Shown: positions 49,107 to 62,697 of the stretch, in pieces
Position numbering within the stretch: position 1 is the stretch's first letter
Layout of the letters: each line of letters opens with the position of its first letter
NCBI GenBank assembly: GCA_963556195.1
Contig: OY744535.1
Coordinates: 87,553,949-87,617,948 of the forward strand
Length of the DNA: 64,000 nt
Reading direction: 5' to 3'
DNA from: Sepiola atlantica
Taxonomy: Eukaryota; Mollusca; Cephalopoda; Sepiida; Sepiolidae
The notes under the pieces: generated by a model
The model's input: the letters and a program-made list of their open reading frames with translations, nothing else
Told to the model about the DNA's origin: nothing
Database searches by the model: none
Position numbers and translations under genes: made by a program

Positions 49107-51552
49107 CAGGGTTTTACGCGCTCCACTACTTTATGAACTGATCCTGCTTTTGCTCCAACGCCCAAAATTGGAGCTGGCTCTTCTCACGCTCCTCTTATTT
49201 TAAAAAGAATCCGCTGTAGCAAAAACTCCGATAAAAAGGAACGGCACTTTTTCAGCGCTCAATGAGAAAAATTTACCTCCTTTTAAAAACGTTATATTCT
49301 GCCAATGAGTGGTCGAAGGATATGTGTGGGTGTCAAAGGATCTCGTGAATATGGGTAGGGTCGTCACTTTAAGTGTAAGACCGTAAGATAATATTTAACA
49401 AAATCTCGCTAATATTTTGAGGTGTGCTAAATGTTATAGAAGAACATGTCGGACGAATCACATGATTATATATGAATTTTCGTTTCCTGAGGTATAAACT
49501 AGAAATATAAATATCCTTGAAGTATTTTAAAATAATTTTAATTTACATTACATTTACAACCTATTTTTTTCAGGGAAGGAAACTTTGACCCGATATATTT
49601 TCTATTTATTTAGGAAAGGAATTTAGATTTGTTTAAGGTAAATAAAGTTTTACTTTTGAACATAATTAGGAATTATTTTCTTGTTAAAGAAAACATTTCT
49701 CTGGGAAAGAAGAGGCAGTCAGGGAAACATTAATATTCGTGTTTTTGTATAATATTTGTTTGTTTTACGCACGTAACTATATTGCATGATGAATGTTATA
49801 TTTTACCCCCAGAGAAACGCGCAAGTACTTTCAAACAAATCGATTTATCAAATGTTTGTTTTAATAGTTCAATGTTAAGCGAAAAAAAACCAATAAAGTT
49901 TATTATTTAAAAATTGAATAAAAACATATTTTTCATGAGTTGGCTGAATATATCAATAAACTGTCAATAAAAAAATTAACACATTAATTTAATGTCTTAA
50001 CAGTTCATACAAATTATCTGGAGTAGACATTGGGAGTTGGAAATATATCCGGTCAAATTTTCCTCTCCCGAAAAATTAACTGGAGAAAGTTTTCCTTAGT
50101 CGGGAAAAAAACTGTTATTAAAATTAAAAATGTAAATAAAAAATATAAAAACGTCTATATTTAAAATCCCTAACAAAAACAACTAGTTTACAATTTTAAT
50201 ATTCGCTAATATATTTTTTCAGACAAAAAAAGATATCTAATCTACTTTCGGTTCTAAAAAACAACAAATTAGTCAGAAAATTTAATTATTTTCTATTTTA
50301 AATTAAAATTTAAGATATTTTCTTTACTTTAATTAAGTTTAAACATTGGTTTAATTGTCGAATATGGGCAGCTGTTCTTTTCGCTCATGTTGCTTGATAT
50401 TTGCCCACATTTTGGATGAAACTGATTGTTGGGCCTTATTGTATTTTTGGTTCGGAAATAAAATTCTCATTTACTTTTTAAAGTGTTAATAATCTGACTT
50501 TAATTCCAGGTTTAAATCGCTGGCGGCCATGTTGGCTTTTATTGTTTTTTCATGAACTAAATATATTTTTTCCTCGGACTAAATGTATTTTCCTTTGACT
50601 AAATATATTTTTACTGTTTTAACATTTACTTACACACAAAAACACGTTGAACATTCTATTTACAAAAGCAAGTTTTAACGGAATTTAACGAATTTCAAGG
50701 CAAACATGAAAAGGTTAAGACACACTAGTCGTGAATTTTAGAATAACAAAATGTCGCCGAAGATACGACGGGTAAAAATATGGCATAAAAGTTCAATTTT
50801 ATATATGCTAAAAAATAAATTTGAATTTTTTGTCAGGACAAAATGTACTATTTCACCTCCAAAATCGATTTTATCGAACATTTGGGTGAATACAGAGCGA
50901 AATGGGCGATACCATCCAACGTCCCCATAGTACAATCGAACCATATTTTTTTTATTCAAAAACACGAATTTAAAGTAAAATTGGCTTATTTATTCAATCA
51001 ACATTACACACCCTTGTCATAAATACAAAAACATGACAAATCTTTAAGAAAAAAACTTCAAATACACCTACAGACTCACTGGCGCATTTGAAGACATTTG
51101 TTGCCAAATTGTCTTCTGCCTAAAGAAAACTATCCAATAAAAAAATGTAACATGTCGATGTGTAAATCTATTGACCTCTATACAAAAATTGAGAAGTTCA
51201 AATGCTCTGTTTTCATGTGTAACTCTCGTTTTTTCTTACTCTCTCTCCCTTCCCCTCTCTACTCCTCTCCCCTCTCTCTCTCCCTATCTCATATACATAT
51301 ACCAGAGATATAATTTTAAAAAGATAAATTAGAGGTTTGCTGATACTTTCTTTTCTTTTCCTTTTTATTGCTGAATGAAAAACTAATGTTTAAAAACATA
51401 CAAATAAGTTTGGAGCTAGGAGAACAGAGCGATACACCCACGCTCTCTAGTCCCAAATGGAGTTGCTCCCGCTCCACTCTCGATGAATATAAAATGAGTC
51501 CTCTTCTTCTTCTTCGCTCCAGCAAAAAGGAGCATGCTCCTGGGGCGCCCTG
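49107..51552. mobile_element. hAT-type non-autonomous element inserted in integrase
   Basis: 2446 bp starting CAGGGTTTTACGC and ending GGCGCCCTG (CAGGG...CCCTG ends). Both ends are rich in GGAGC/GCTCC motifs. It splits the integrase gene: ignoring it, the - frame runs RS-NVYGTNM across the junction. The flanks read, on -, AGTAAAAG and AGTAACGT, a diverged 8-bp target duplication. The interior is AT-rich with no transposase motif. hAT elements make 8-bp duplications and have CA(G)GG-like ends; the assignment is inferred from that. Confidence 0.68.
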
Positions 51553-51893
51553 CTTTTACTACGCATAAAGCGCTTCTATCGTGATATATCTGGATGGTCA
51601 ACATCGTAATTCTCGCAGAATGAATTTCTGTAATGTAAAGGCCACTCGAACACTGTGCATTACTACATTGTCTCAAATGAAATATGCTACCGGAAATATT
51701 TGGTGTTTTTTTCAATAATTCAATATTGATTATATTTATAAAATTACCGTTCACTGCCTTTGTCTTTATCCTTGCTAGTGGAATCGAAAGTTCTCTAACG
51801 ATAGTACACAATGTGTTTTCACCTCAACTTGTTTGTAGAGGGGCGATTTTTGTGCACTCAAGGCGTTCCGCTCATGTCACAATCAGTCTAGAC
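51553..51893 (-). pseudogene. integrase N-terminal zinc domain, gypsy
   Basis: On -, DHPDISR.KRFMRSK (about 51600-51560) matches the HPGxxRMK region of the zinc-binding domain, directly before the hAT-type insertion. Sequence up to 51893 should be the RNase H-integrase linker, but it is too decayed to follow. Confidence 0.65.
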
Positions 51894-52478
51894 CTGGGGC
51901 GGGCAACCTCCGACCCGCGCAACACATACGGCCTGCGAAGGCTTAGCGTCAGGCCCGCCACCCTGCTATGCTTTATTATTGCAATCCGGCCCACGGACCT
52001 CCCAGTAACACTCATATCATTTTGTGGCATAGACGTAAAAGTAGATTGCAATTAAAATTTACAGTGGGATGAAAATGTATGAATATCAGCGAGCGATGAT
52101 GCATGTATATTTCATGTTTCTTTAACTATTAAGAGATACAAATAGTAACAGAGAAAGAGAGAGGCAAAGAGGAAACGTGAGACGAGGAAAGGGCATGCAC
52201 CATAGAACCTATGTGATGTGTGTCAAAACGAATGCTGGATCAACTTCATTTTTTTTTATGATTCAAAAATGCCTCTTTGTCGGTGCCTTTTATAACATCA
52301 CATACAGAAGGCTCTTGAGAACAAATATCAGATTTGTAGAGTGTTCAATGTAATGTTTGTACAATTTATTCATGTAAACAAAATATAGTAATTCTGAGAT
52401 TTCGTTTTTCACTCCGGCCTGCGATCTCCTTCCAAAAGTCTCATCCGGCCCTCACTCTGAAAAAGTTGCCCGCCTCTG
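51894..52478. mobile_element. hAT MITE, 585 bp
   Basis: Terminal inverted repeats CTGGGGCGGGCAACCT (left) and CAGAGGCGGGCAACTT (right, complement). Flanked by the 8-bp duplication GTCTAGAC (51886-51893) and GTTTAGAC (52479-52486), one mismatch. Subterminal GGCCCGC/GGCCGG motifs on both sides. No coding sequence. The 8-bp duplication and CAGxGGCGGGCAAC ends are typical of hAT. Confidence 0.88.
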
Positions 52479-52486
52479 GTTTAGAC

Positions 52487-52975
52487 ATTCCGTCTGCATG
52501 ACTGATATGTGAAGGTGGGGTATACTAAAGTGTATAGTCATAGTTTAGGGCCATGATCCCCCATGTTTATATTTTAAGCATATGTGTAGGCAAACCCTAC
52601 TTCAAGTCATAAATGATCAGTTTACAATGTAAATGTGTTTCCGTGACCGAAACAGTGAAACTGTGTTATCGCTAAAATGATGGCCAGCGCTTATTTTTCT
52701 ATTTACGAGTAGCTCTCAGCTGGTATGATTGTGAGAGAAGCATACGGCTTCAGCGAACATTCATCCAGCATGTGTAAAATGCATGTCCTATGCCGTATGA
52801 ACTCGCATCGGAAGCTAGAACAATCTCGTGTTCTGGATCATAATGAGTTTGTTTTTTTTAACTCAGACCTGAGAATGATCGTTATTTTCTCAAATTGTTC
52901 CTTGCATTATGCCATACAAATGCAGTTAATAATTTGTTTAAGGGACCTCGTAAGTTGTGAATGCATGGGATAAAT
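52487..52975 (-). pseudogene. gypsy RNase H
   Basis: On -: LRGPLNKLL..FVW (about 52950-52905), HYDPEHEIVLASDASSYGIG (about 52835-52780) with the first catalytic Asp, a block giving ALAIILAITQFHCFGHGNTF-like residues through frame changes (about 52700-52640), and TDHL near 52620, the region of the other acidic residue. Several stops and shifts. It continues from the RT and precedes the integrase. Confidence 0.82.
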
Positions 52976-53164
52976 ATGATATAGAATGTAGATAAACGAA
53001 GGAAACTAAGCAAAAACGATATATTTTCCTGGTGCTGGTATATTCTTTATAGCACTTGCTGTCTCTCTCTTTCTCTCTGGGTCGAATCTTCTCCGATTCT
53101 TGTCTATTATTTGTCCAAAATATTAAATGTGTCCCATACAATGATTGCAGCTCTCATATGTGTA

Positions 53165-53612
53165 AAACTGTGTGTAGGTGCGCTTTTCGTTGCTCCATGG
53201 TTTAGCTAATTACTAAGATATCATCGAGATTGGCCGTCGCAAACTTCTGTCCGCTCAGTAATGCGTCCATTACCTGCTGAAAGATATCCGGCGCCACCTT
53301 TACTCCACACGGTAGTCTCTCAAATTTGTATAACGCTTTGTGTGTATTCATACACAATAACTTCGAGCATTTTTCATCCACCAAGGTCTGCTTATATGCG
53401 TCGCTTAAATCTACTTTTGAAAACTACTCAGTTTAGCTTTGCGATTATTTCTTCCGGACTAGCCAACAGATAATGAACATCTTTCGATGTCTGGTTTCAT
53501 CCCAGGAAGAAGTCGGTACATATTTAAATTACTTTATTATTTTTCTTTATGTATACTGTCGGCGAAGCCCATTCACTATATTAAATTTTTAATAGAACTC
53601 ATAGTTTCCCGA
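53165..53612 (-). pseudogene. gypsy reverse transcriptase fragment
   Basis: On -: SEWASPTVYIKKNNKVI (about 53609-53558), CTDFFLG, LLASPEEIIAKLN (about 53480-53440), KVDLSDAYKQTLVDEKCSKL (motif A, Asp present), CMNTHKALYKFERLPCGVKV (motif B region) and ANLDDILVIS at about 53235-53205. The catalytic box is NLDD where gypsy elements have YLDD, so the Tyr is lost. At least one frameshift lies before 53384. It belongs to a different, much older gypsy lineage than the one at 25-29 kb. Confidence 0.9.
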
Positions 53613-53699
53613 GAAATTTAGCAATCATTTAATTGAATGTGTCAAGCCCACCAGAAAAAAAGACTTTTGTAAAGTTCTTTTGAATTTTCTTTAAAAGTT

Positions 53700-53960
53700 T
53701 ATCCGCAGAAGTTATCATTTTTACATTTTAGCAAAAATAATTTACCGGTAACCCCAACTGGTGTTACCTCCTTATCCAGTCTGTGCCTACTAAAATAACC
53801 GAATTATCCCTCATTAATACTTTTAGTTCCAGGGATTTTCGTGTGTGATTGTCGTCATCAGTTCGCTAGTGCAATTTTTAAAATCCTCAATAATGTTGGT
53901 ATACCGAATTTTCTTGTATGTGTGAAGATTCATAATTGACAAATCGGCTCCAGAGTTTAA
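53700..53960 (-). pseudogene. gypsy aspartic protease
   Basis: On -: LNSGADLSIMNLHTYKKI (about 53960-53905). The family active site is DTGAD or DSGAD; here the first catalytic residue is Asn. A weakly conserved stretch follows and then GTDWI-like residues near 53775. Position directly upstream of RT supports the call. Confidence 0.7.
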
Positions 53961-54074
53961 TTCACTTCGTCAATTTATAATATCAAATAGAAACATAATA
54001 GTTTCTATTTAATATTTTAACTTAGAAACATTTCCTAACATTTCTAATTTTGCTGCACTTGGCAGTTCTAGTTC

Positions 54075-54201
54075 TCTTTCTTGTTTATCTTTTGTTCTGC
54101 AGTGCATATTTGTATACCCATACCTGAACGCATTTAAAACATTTATTAGTTTTATATGAATAATCTCTGTATAATTGCATCTGTCCGCAACTGAATCACG
54201 G
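54075..54201 (-). pseudogene. gag nucleocapsid zinc knuckles, degraded
   Basis: On -: SCGQMQLYREYSYKTNKC then FKCVQVWVYKYALQNK. This resembles two CCHC knuckles of gypsy Gag with several Cys/His lost. A neighbouring - frame at 54253-54435 may be Gag, but it has no recognisable domain. The call rests mostly on position before the protease. Confidence 0.5.
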
Positions 54202-54728
54202 TTTAATAAGGTAGACTACTACTCTTTTGACGATCAAATAGAACTCGTGAAGTCAGTTTTTTTTCTTTTTGCAGATATTTCTGATGTGAGAGACTCCAGA
54301 CTGTTCGATATCCTTCAATAACTGACGCATTCTAATAAACTGTTGGCGCCTGTAATACGAGGCAGAAGTAACATCAATATCCGGGTCGTTGTTGTATAAT
54401 ATAAATTGTATAAACGAATTTGTGTCTGAGAGCACGCACTTTCGTCTGTACCAATTTTCACCCTAATTGAATAATTCCAATAATGTCTGCCGTTGTTTTG
54501 GGCTTTGGATGAACGTCTCCTCGAATCTTTAATTTCGGACGAGCTGTAACTTCTGTAACTTTACTCTTTCTGTTTCAATTGTATTCTATAAAGCGCTTGT
54601 TCAGCCTGTAACCGTAGTAATTTTGTTTCTTGTGCTTAACGAGCTCTAAGCTTACATTACATTTGGAAAGTCGTCACTGTTCTATAGTAACTCGCAGGAA
54701 GTGACTTCCCGTGTATAATGTGTGTCTC

Positions 54729-54731
<3 letters not shown>

Positions 54732-54798
<67 letters not shown>
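54732..54798. repeat. (TA)n tract before the LINE fragment
   Basis: About 67 bases of TA, flanked by a symmetric CTCTCTAA...TTAGAGAG. Confidence 0.9.
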
Positions 54799-54802
<4 letters not shown>

Positions 54803-54822
54803 GAGCGAGAGAGAATATATGT

Positions 54823-56040
54823 ATGCCTTTTGACAGGGTTGACAGAAAAGTTTAGTTCACAAGCTTGCAGCAAGGAAATATACGGTAATGTACTCCTAAC
54901 AATTAAATCATTTCTCTCTGATATATTTATAAACGTATTCGTTGATGAGCAGAAGATCGATACACACAGTACTCACGCCGGCGTTTCTCGAGGTTTAATT
55001 TTGTAACTACCTCTTTTCCTGATGTTTATAAATAATCTCCCGAACAACATTCACGGATCATTCGTCGACATTAATGCTGATAACACAACCATCTATGGAA
55101 ACACCTCGAAGAGCATTAATGATCAGGTTCTTTTCGACTTTCTTTTTTCTGACCTGGAGCAAGTGGTGCAATTGGGGTAAAATGTGGCTTGTTACTTTAA
55201 ATGCGCCAAAGATTAAGCGCCACTGCTTTCAACATGATCGGTTAGATTCCAAATTTGCCGTAGTTGAAACGAACGTATCTTGAGGAATCCTGCTGCTGTG
55301 ATTAGCCCATTGGATGGTCGTTCTATTCAGAGTTGAAATGAAAGAGTTAAATAAACAGCTGTTGCTAAGACCGGTTGCAAAATGGTTACATCATGCTAGC
55401 GTCTCAGAAAGTATATCACGCCTGACGCTATTTTCTAGCTGTACAATGGTCAAATACGTCTAAAGACGAAGTAGTGTTGCCACATATTGAGACGTGTCGC
55501 TTAGAATACTCTCTCCTGCCTTGACAGAGTCTAAACCGAATTCAAAATCTAGTGGGGGATGGCCTCTTTTTTCCTACAGTCACTCTCTCACAGAAGAGAG
55601 GTTGATAGTCTGTCATTTATCTACCATTATATTCTATGGTAGGTGCTCGATTTATCTTGAACTCATTGCTCCTCTGTTTAAAGCATTCAGAATAAGACCC
55701 TGTCTAGCTACAACCACTGCCAATGATTTATTTGTGTATCCCTCTGCGTGCTTAAGACGAAATTAAATTGCCATGGACAGAGCGTCTTTCATAGAACTGC
55801 CCGTCTGTGGAACACAGTGCTGCAAGTCTGCTACTCAGCTGATTACAATATATTCAAATCTAATGTAAACAAATTCGTGTCGAACCGTCTCATTAAATAA
55901 TAACTTTCTGCCTAGCAACAGCAATCATGCCGGTGAACGCGATGTTTTCTCTCCACCCACCATCCAACTCTTTAACACCTTTGAGTCAGACTTTTTAACT
56001 CTTATACCCGAGTGGCCATTGGACCATGATAAGCGGTGAA
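54823..56040 (+). mobile_element. Jockey-like LINE fragment, RT C-terminal half
   Basis: 5'-truncated copy on +: FDRV-like start (54830), LLTIKSFLSDIFINVFVDEQ (about 54890-54950), THAGVSRGLIL (motif B region, about 54972-55005), LFLMFINNLPNNIHGSFVDI (about 55015-55072) and NADNTTIYG (55073-55099), where the family has FADD. The remainder is broken up to a tail reading FHRTARLWNTVLQVC and FKSNVNKFVSNRLIK with a stop near 55900. About 140 bp of probable 3' UTR follow (CACCCACCATCC; CCCGAGTGGCCATTGGACC). It sits inside the old gypsy element in the opposite orientation. APE-type, Jockey-like by the tail motifs. Confidence 0.82.
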
Positions 56041-56680
56041 TTTTAATGTGAAAAGAAAAGAAATGTTACACACACACATATATATTACGATCAACTACGT
56101 CCGTAACTATACTTTACGACGCCAGTTTCAAACAACTTAGGAAGAAAATAAATTCGCACAAAACTGATTTACTTGTTTCTGGTTTGCAACCTGAAAACAA
56201 TCGCCAGACCTTTTTTGATTGATCTTGCTCTTTCAATTTTGGGTGAAACTTTCGTTTTGAAATAAACCCGTCCTTAGAAAGGATTTTAATGTTTTTCTTG
56301 ACGTTTTCATTTAGAAAACAACTTTGCTTGTGTAAATGTAATACTTTTACGTCCTGCTTTCTTGTTATACAAATCACTTTAAAATCTTATTTTTGTAAAT
56401 CAAATTTTAGACAAAAACCTTAGTTATCGTTGCCAACTTTGCATGCAACAACAAAATACTGATGACTTATCGTGTTTTGAATCGATTGAAATAGTTCAAA
56501 ATAAAATTATGAGACTGAATGAATTAAAATACTTTGTCTCCAGGTTTATTGAATGCAATTTCGAATATGTGTGTTCAATGTGCGTGATACAGGTGTGGGT
56601 AAGGTTGGGATACACTGTCAACGTTAGTGTCGTGAGATCTTATTGTAGAATCCTTGCCACCAGTGTTGTGGCATTTCAAA
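56041..56680. other. leader or gag region of the old gypsy element, unassigned
   Basis: A - frame at 56114-56377 and a + frame at 56443-56715 have no recognisable domain. By position this should be gypsy leader or gag. Confidence 0.4.
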
Positions 56681-56701
56681 TCGCGAAATACTCCGTCGCC
56701 A
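56681..56701 (-). promoter_or_regulatory. candidate tRNA primer-binding site
   Basis: On - the bases following the LTR-like block read TGGCGACGGAGTATTTCGCG. A TGG start one base from an LTR end is the usual primer-site layout of gypsy elements. The tRNA is not identified. Confidence 0.5.
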
Positions 56702-56702
56702 G

Positions 56703-56926
56703 TGTTCTGAGTTAGCAGGCCGATAATAAGGTAGCTAACCGCAGTCAAAAGCTTATTAATAGAAGTATATTGCAGAATAACGCGTCATGCGCTTAGACCC
56801 ATCACTGTAGCTGCTGTTTAGATGTTACTCTGTTTATTTTGCCTAGATTAGTCCATTGATTGTTGAAATAGGTAGATCAGAATATCCTATAGTAGATACT
56901 ATACTTTATATGTTCTGTCCTCGGTA
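56703..56926 (-). repeat. 5' LTR-like block of the old gypsy element
   Basis: Starts on + TGTTCTGAGTTAGCAGGCC and aligns with 47204-47427 (anchors listed there). The right boundary is not fixed. Confidence 0.6.
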
Positions 56927-59510
<2,584 letters not shown>

Positions 59511-59540
59511 ATGTTTTGAGGTACAAAACTTATAAATACA

Positions 59541-59793
59541 TTTAAAAAGAATACGCGGAAATCTCTCTAAGGCCCTTTCGACTATCATCTCGTCAGGGGA
59601 AAATCGATAGTTTTAATTAATAATAACGTAGAAAGAAAGAGCAAAAGGGGAAAATTTAGTGTGCCAAAATTAATGATAAAGTGATTAAAATTCAATTGAA
59701 TGATTTCGCTAAATGTCGATTAAAAGGCACTAGGTTAGGGGATAAAAAAAGGATAGTCGAAAGGGCCTTAGAGGGATTTCCGCGTATTCTTTT

Positions 59794-59797
<4 letters not shown>
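59541..59797. mobile_element. fold-back element with 46-bp arms between (TA)n tracts
   Basis: Left arm 59541-59586 is the reverse complement of 59752-59797 with one mismatch in 46. The loop is 165 bp. The right arm runs directly into the next (TA)n tract. On -, next to the left arm, lies CTGACGAGATGATAGTCGAA, which resembles a hammerhead core (CUGACGA ... GAA), but stems I and III cannot be drawn convincingly. No coding sequence. Confidence 0.8.

Positions 59798-59855
<58 letters not shown>
59798..59855. repeat. (TA)n tract, right of the fold-back element
   Basis: About 58 bases of TA abutting the right arm. Confidence 0.9.
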
Positions 59856-59856
<1 letters not shown>

Positions 59857-60269
59857 CAGGTAGCACTTTGAAATTTATCATAATTACATTTAAAACTCAT
59901 GTAATTCAATCCAAATATATTAACCCATGACGCTTTGTCGATTAAGTTACGTCTTCAACACAAACATTTTTAATCTATCTTTTATTTTGTAATTCTTTGT
60001 ATTTTTATATGCATAATAGTTGTATTTTCACAATAGAACTCAGTAAAACATATAGGATTTTAATCAGAGCAAACACATGCGCATATATATTTTTTTTTTT
60101 AATAAGTTATCTTAATAACCTTGAAGTTGACCCCAGAAGCAATGTAATATTCGGGTAATCACAGAATACTGCAAATATACGAAAAACAATTCATAAAAAA
60201 TGTTCACCTTATTTAAAAAAAGACTTGCTACCACATCAGATAAAATGTAACTATTATTTTTGTTAACAT
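59856..60269. other. no gene seen
   Basis: AT-rich sequence between the fold-back element and the LINE 3' end. Confidence 0.5.
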
Positions 60270-60357
60270 AGTTCACCCCACACAAGGCAGGACGCCACTG
60301 TAGACGTAAGGGGCTACTGAGAAAAAAGAAGAGGGGAGAAGGTAGGGGGCAGTCAAC

Positions 60358-61290
60358 CTAGATTGGGATCTGTGCAGCGAGATGTCTGTTTACATTAGTT
60401 TTAAACTTCTGCATGTCTGTACTGTCGGGGAAACATGGGGCAGGAAGGGAGTTCCAGAGGCCAGCAACACTAGGAAATAAGCTATTTGAGTAGTAGGCTC
60501 TCCGACATCTGGGGACCTCCACAGTGAATGAATGAGATTTAGTTGATTGTCGAGTTAGTCTAGTGAATTTACGTCGAGGGGGCATCAGAGTAGCTAGTTC
60601 ATCGGGGCATAATCCATTGAAGTATTTGTAAAAGGATGCTACATTGCGGCGATGGGACAGAGGCTGAAGTTTGGTTGACAGTGAGGGGCCTATTAGGTTG
60701 GCGATTCTTTTTTGGACTATGTCAAGGAGGGGGAGACTAGTTGATGATGCACCAGTCCAGATGTGACAACAATACTCCATGTATGGGTGGATGGTGGCTT
60801 TGTAGAGATACAGGATAATGTCAGGTGAGAGGAGTTTACTAGCACGGTAAAGGAAGCCAACCTTCTTTGCGGTAGCCTTGGCAATGTCTTCGGTGTATTT
60901 GTTCCAATTCATGTTACCTGTGAAGGTTAGGCCGAGGAGTTTGAATGATGAACTATCAGGTAGGATGTTATTAGCCATGACAATCGGGGGTTGGAGAGGT
61001 TCTTTGTAGTTATTGAAGGAAAGGAGCGTTGTCTTAGCGGCATTAGCAGTTACCAACCATTTGTGACCCCACTCCACTACAGCCTGGAGGTAATTTTCTA
61101 AGGATGCAGCCAATGCCTCGGATATGATTGTGTCGGTTTTGCCAACATGGCGAGAGTAAAGCTTGGTGTCGTCAGCAAATAAACCAATCCTAGACACTGT
61201 GTCATCAAGGAGATCGTGTATATAGATCAGGAACAACAGAGGTCCAAGGATAGATCCCTGGGGTACACCAGCGTATATGTTATGTTGCAT
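60358..61290 (-). pseudogene. LINE RT, C-terminal half and tail
   Basis: Frame of about 310 codons beginning at the motif B region (YAGVPQGSILGPLLFLIY), then the catalytic box GLFADDTKLYS, KLLGLTFTGNMNWNKY (RT thumb region), LYKATIHPYMEYCCHIWTGA and KRIANLIG, and the C-terminal block YYSNSLFPSVAGLWNSLPAP ending FKTNVNRHLAAQIPI. The FADD box and PQG motif are intact. These blocks are typical of the CR1/Jockey group of APE-type LINEs. Confidence 0.9.
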
Positions 61291-61402
61291 AGATTAACGG
61301 CCATATAGGACAACCTAGATTTTTCTTTTGTCTAGGAAGGATCTGATTATATTAAGTAATTGCCCAGTAATACCGTATTAGCGTATTTTTGGGAGAAGCC
61401 CT

Positions 61403-61915
61403 TTATGTCATACCTTGTAAAATGGCCTTGGATATATCAAGCGCCACTGCCCTAGCTTCTCCTGCCTTGTCAAGGGTATGATACATGCGTTCAGAAATGA
61501 CCGTTAGGATGTCCGCAGTAGATCGTGCTTTTCTAAATACATACTGGCGGTCAAATAGAAGTTTAGCATTATCTAAGTGCCTTAATATCGCTAGATTGTT
61601 TAAGGATTCGAAGAGTTTAGCAAAGATCGGCAGCAGACTGATTGGGCGATAGTTGTGAGGATCGGTTCTATTCCCAGAACTCTTGTAGACTGGTACCGCA
61701 GAGGTAATTTTCCAGCTATCAGGGAAGCAAGATACAGCTAGGCATTTATTGTAGAGTTTAGAGAGGACAGGGGTCAGTTCAGCAGAGCATTTCTTTATTA
61801 CTAATACTGGTATAAGATCAGGCCCACAAGCTTTGGAGGTGTCAAGGTTGTTTATGGTCTCTCTGACCTGGAATGGTGTGATGACCAGGTTATCAAGTGT
61901 GGCTTCGGTCCGCAA
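61403..61915 (-). pseudogene. LINE RT, N-terminal half
   Basis: About 170 codons: LDTSKACGPDLIPVLVIKKC, ELTPVLSKLYNKCL, FPDSWKITSAVPVYKSSGNR, DPHNYRPISLLPIFAKLFE, FRKARSTADILTVI and the start of motif A (ARAVALDISKA). A one-base shift directly after SKA ends the frame. In the next frame FYKV.HKGLLPKI and then RSFLDKRK lead to the C-terminal half, with four stops on the way. Confidence 0.9.
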
Positions 61916-61983
61916 TGGGAATTGCGGAGGGGGTGGTTATCTGAGTCTAAAGTAGAGTTAGAAGCGAAGTGCTGGGCAAGTAG

Positions 61984-62690
61984 TTAAGCCTTATCAGTGG
62001 CCGTGCATACGACATCATTGTGGTTTGGTAGTGGGGGAATCGTTGATTGACCATTATTCACTACACTATTGTAGATTTTCCAGAAATCACGAGTACCTAG
62101 TTTCTGTGACTGGATGCGTTTTTTTGTTAACTCATTATACCTCCTCTTCGCTTCACCTATCACGGCCTTGCAATTATTTCTTGACTCTATAAATGTATGT
62201 CTATTAGTAGCTGACTTATGGCGGCCAAATTTACGGAATGCTTGTTGCCTCTTAGAAATGGCAGCTGCACATTCCGAGGTGAACCATTGGGGAGAGGGGG
62301 GCTTGCTAAAGAATTTTCGCATGGGGGCATAGGCTTCGATGCCTGCTTTGACCAATTCAGTTAATTCGTTTGCACACTGGTCGGCAGGGAGTGAGAAGGT
62401 TACCCTCCATGGGGCGTCACTGATGTGATCTCTGATTGACTCAAAATCAGCCTGCTTGTAGTATCTTGTTGTTTTGAGCAACTGTTCAGCAGCTTTTTGA
62501 CGACCTTTTAGGGTGCTATGTATCATTAGCACAATGTGATCAGCATTCCCGAGTGGGCTATGGCGGGGGCATTTTATCGCTTTAGACACTAATACATTCA
62601 TGATGCTATCTTCTACCAGTGTTAGAGCCAGATCTGTCTTAACACGGAGTACTGCTGAGTGGTTCAGCTTGAATAACTCTTCTATCCATT
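61984..62690 (-). pseudogene. LINE endonuclease end and linker
   Basis: The first codons (about 62690-62540) read TDLALTLVEDSIMNVLVSKA and SPLGNADHIVL, the last strands of an APE-type endonuclease (the SDH motif is NADH here). The linker up to the RT has QWFTSECAAAISKRQQAFRK and FWKIYNSVVNN. A stop at about 61984 separates it from LLAQHFASNSTL, which carries on in frame toward the RT. Most of the endonuclease is missing, so the copy was 5'-truncated. Confidence 0.82.
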
Positions 62691-62697
62691 AACCGAG

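Larger units (their letters stand above)
60270..62690 (-). mobile_element. CR1/Jockey-like LINE, 5'-truncated
   Basis: About 2.4 kb on -: end of the APE endonuclease, linker, RT and C-terminal region, then a short 3' UTR (to about 60270). Much better preserved than the other LINEs: three long frame segments, with one frameshift near 61425, a stop near 61984 and a cluster of stops between 61290 and 61420. GC content is higher than in surrounding DNA. It abuts another LINE tail at about 62690-62698. Confidence 0.9.

Noticed and set aside
59576..59600. Hammerhead core on - beside the fold-back element (CUGACGA...GAA)
   Set aside because: Stem II is possible at 3 bp, but I could not pair stem I and stem III around a valid cleavage triplet, so it is not listed as a ribozyme.
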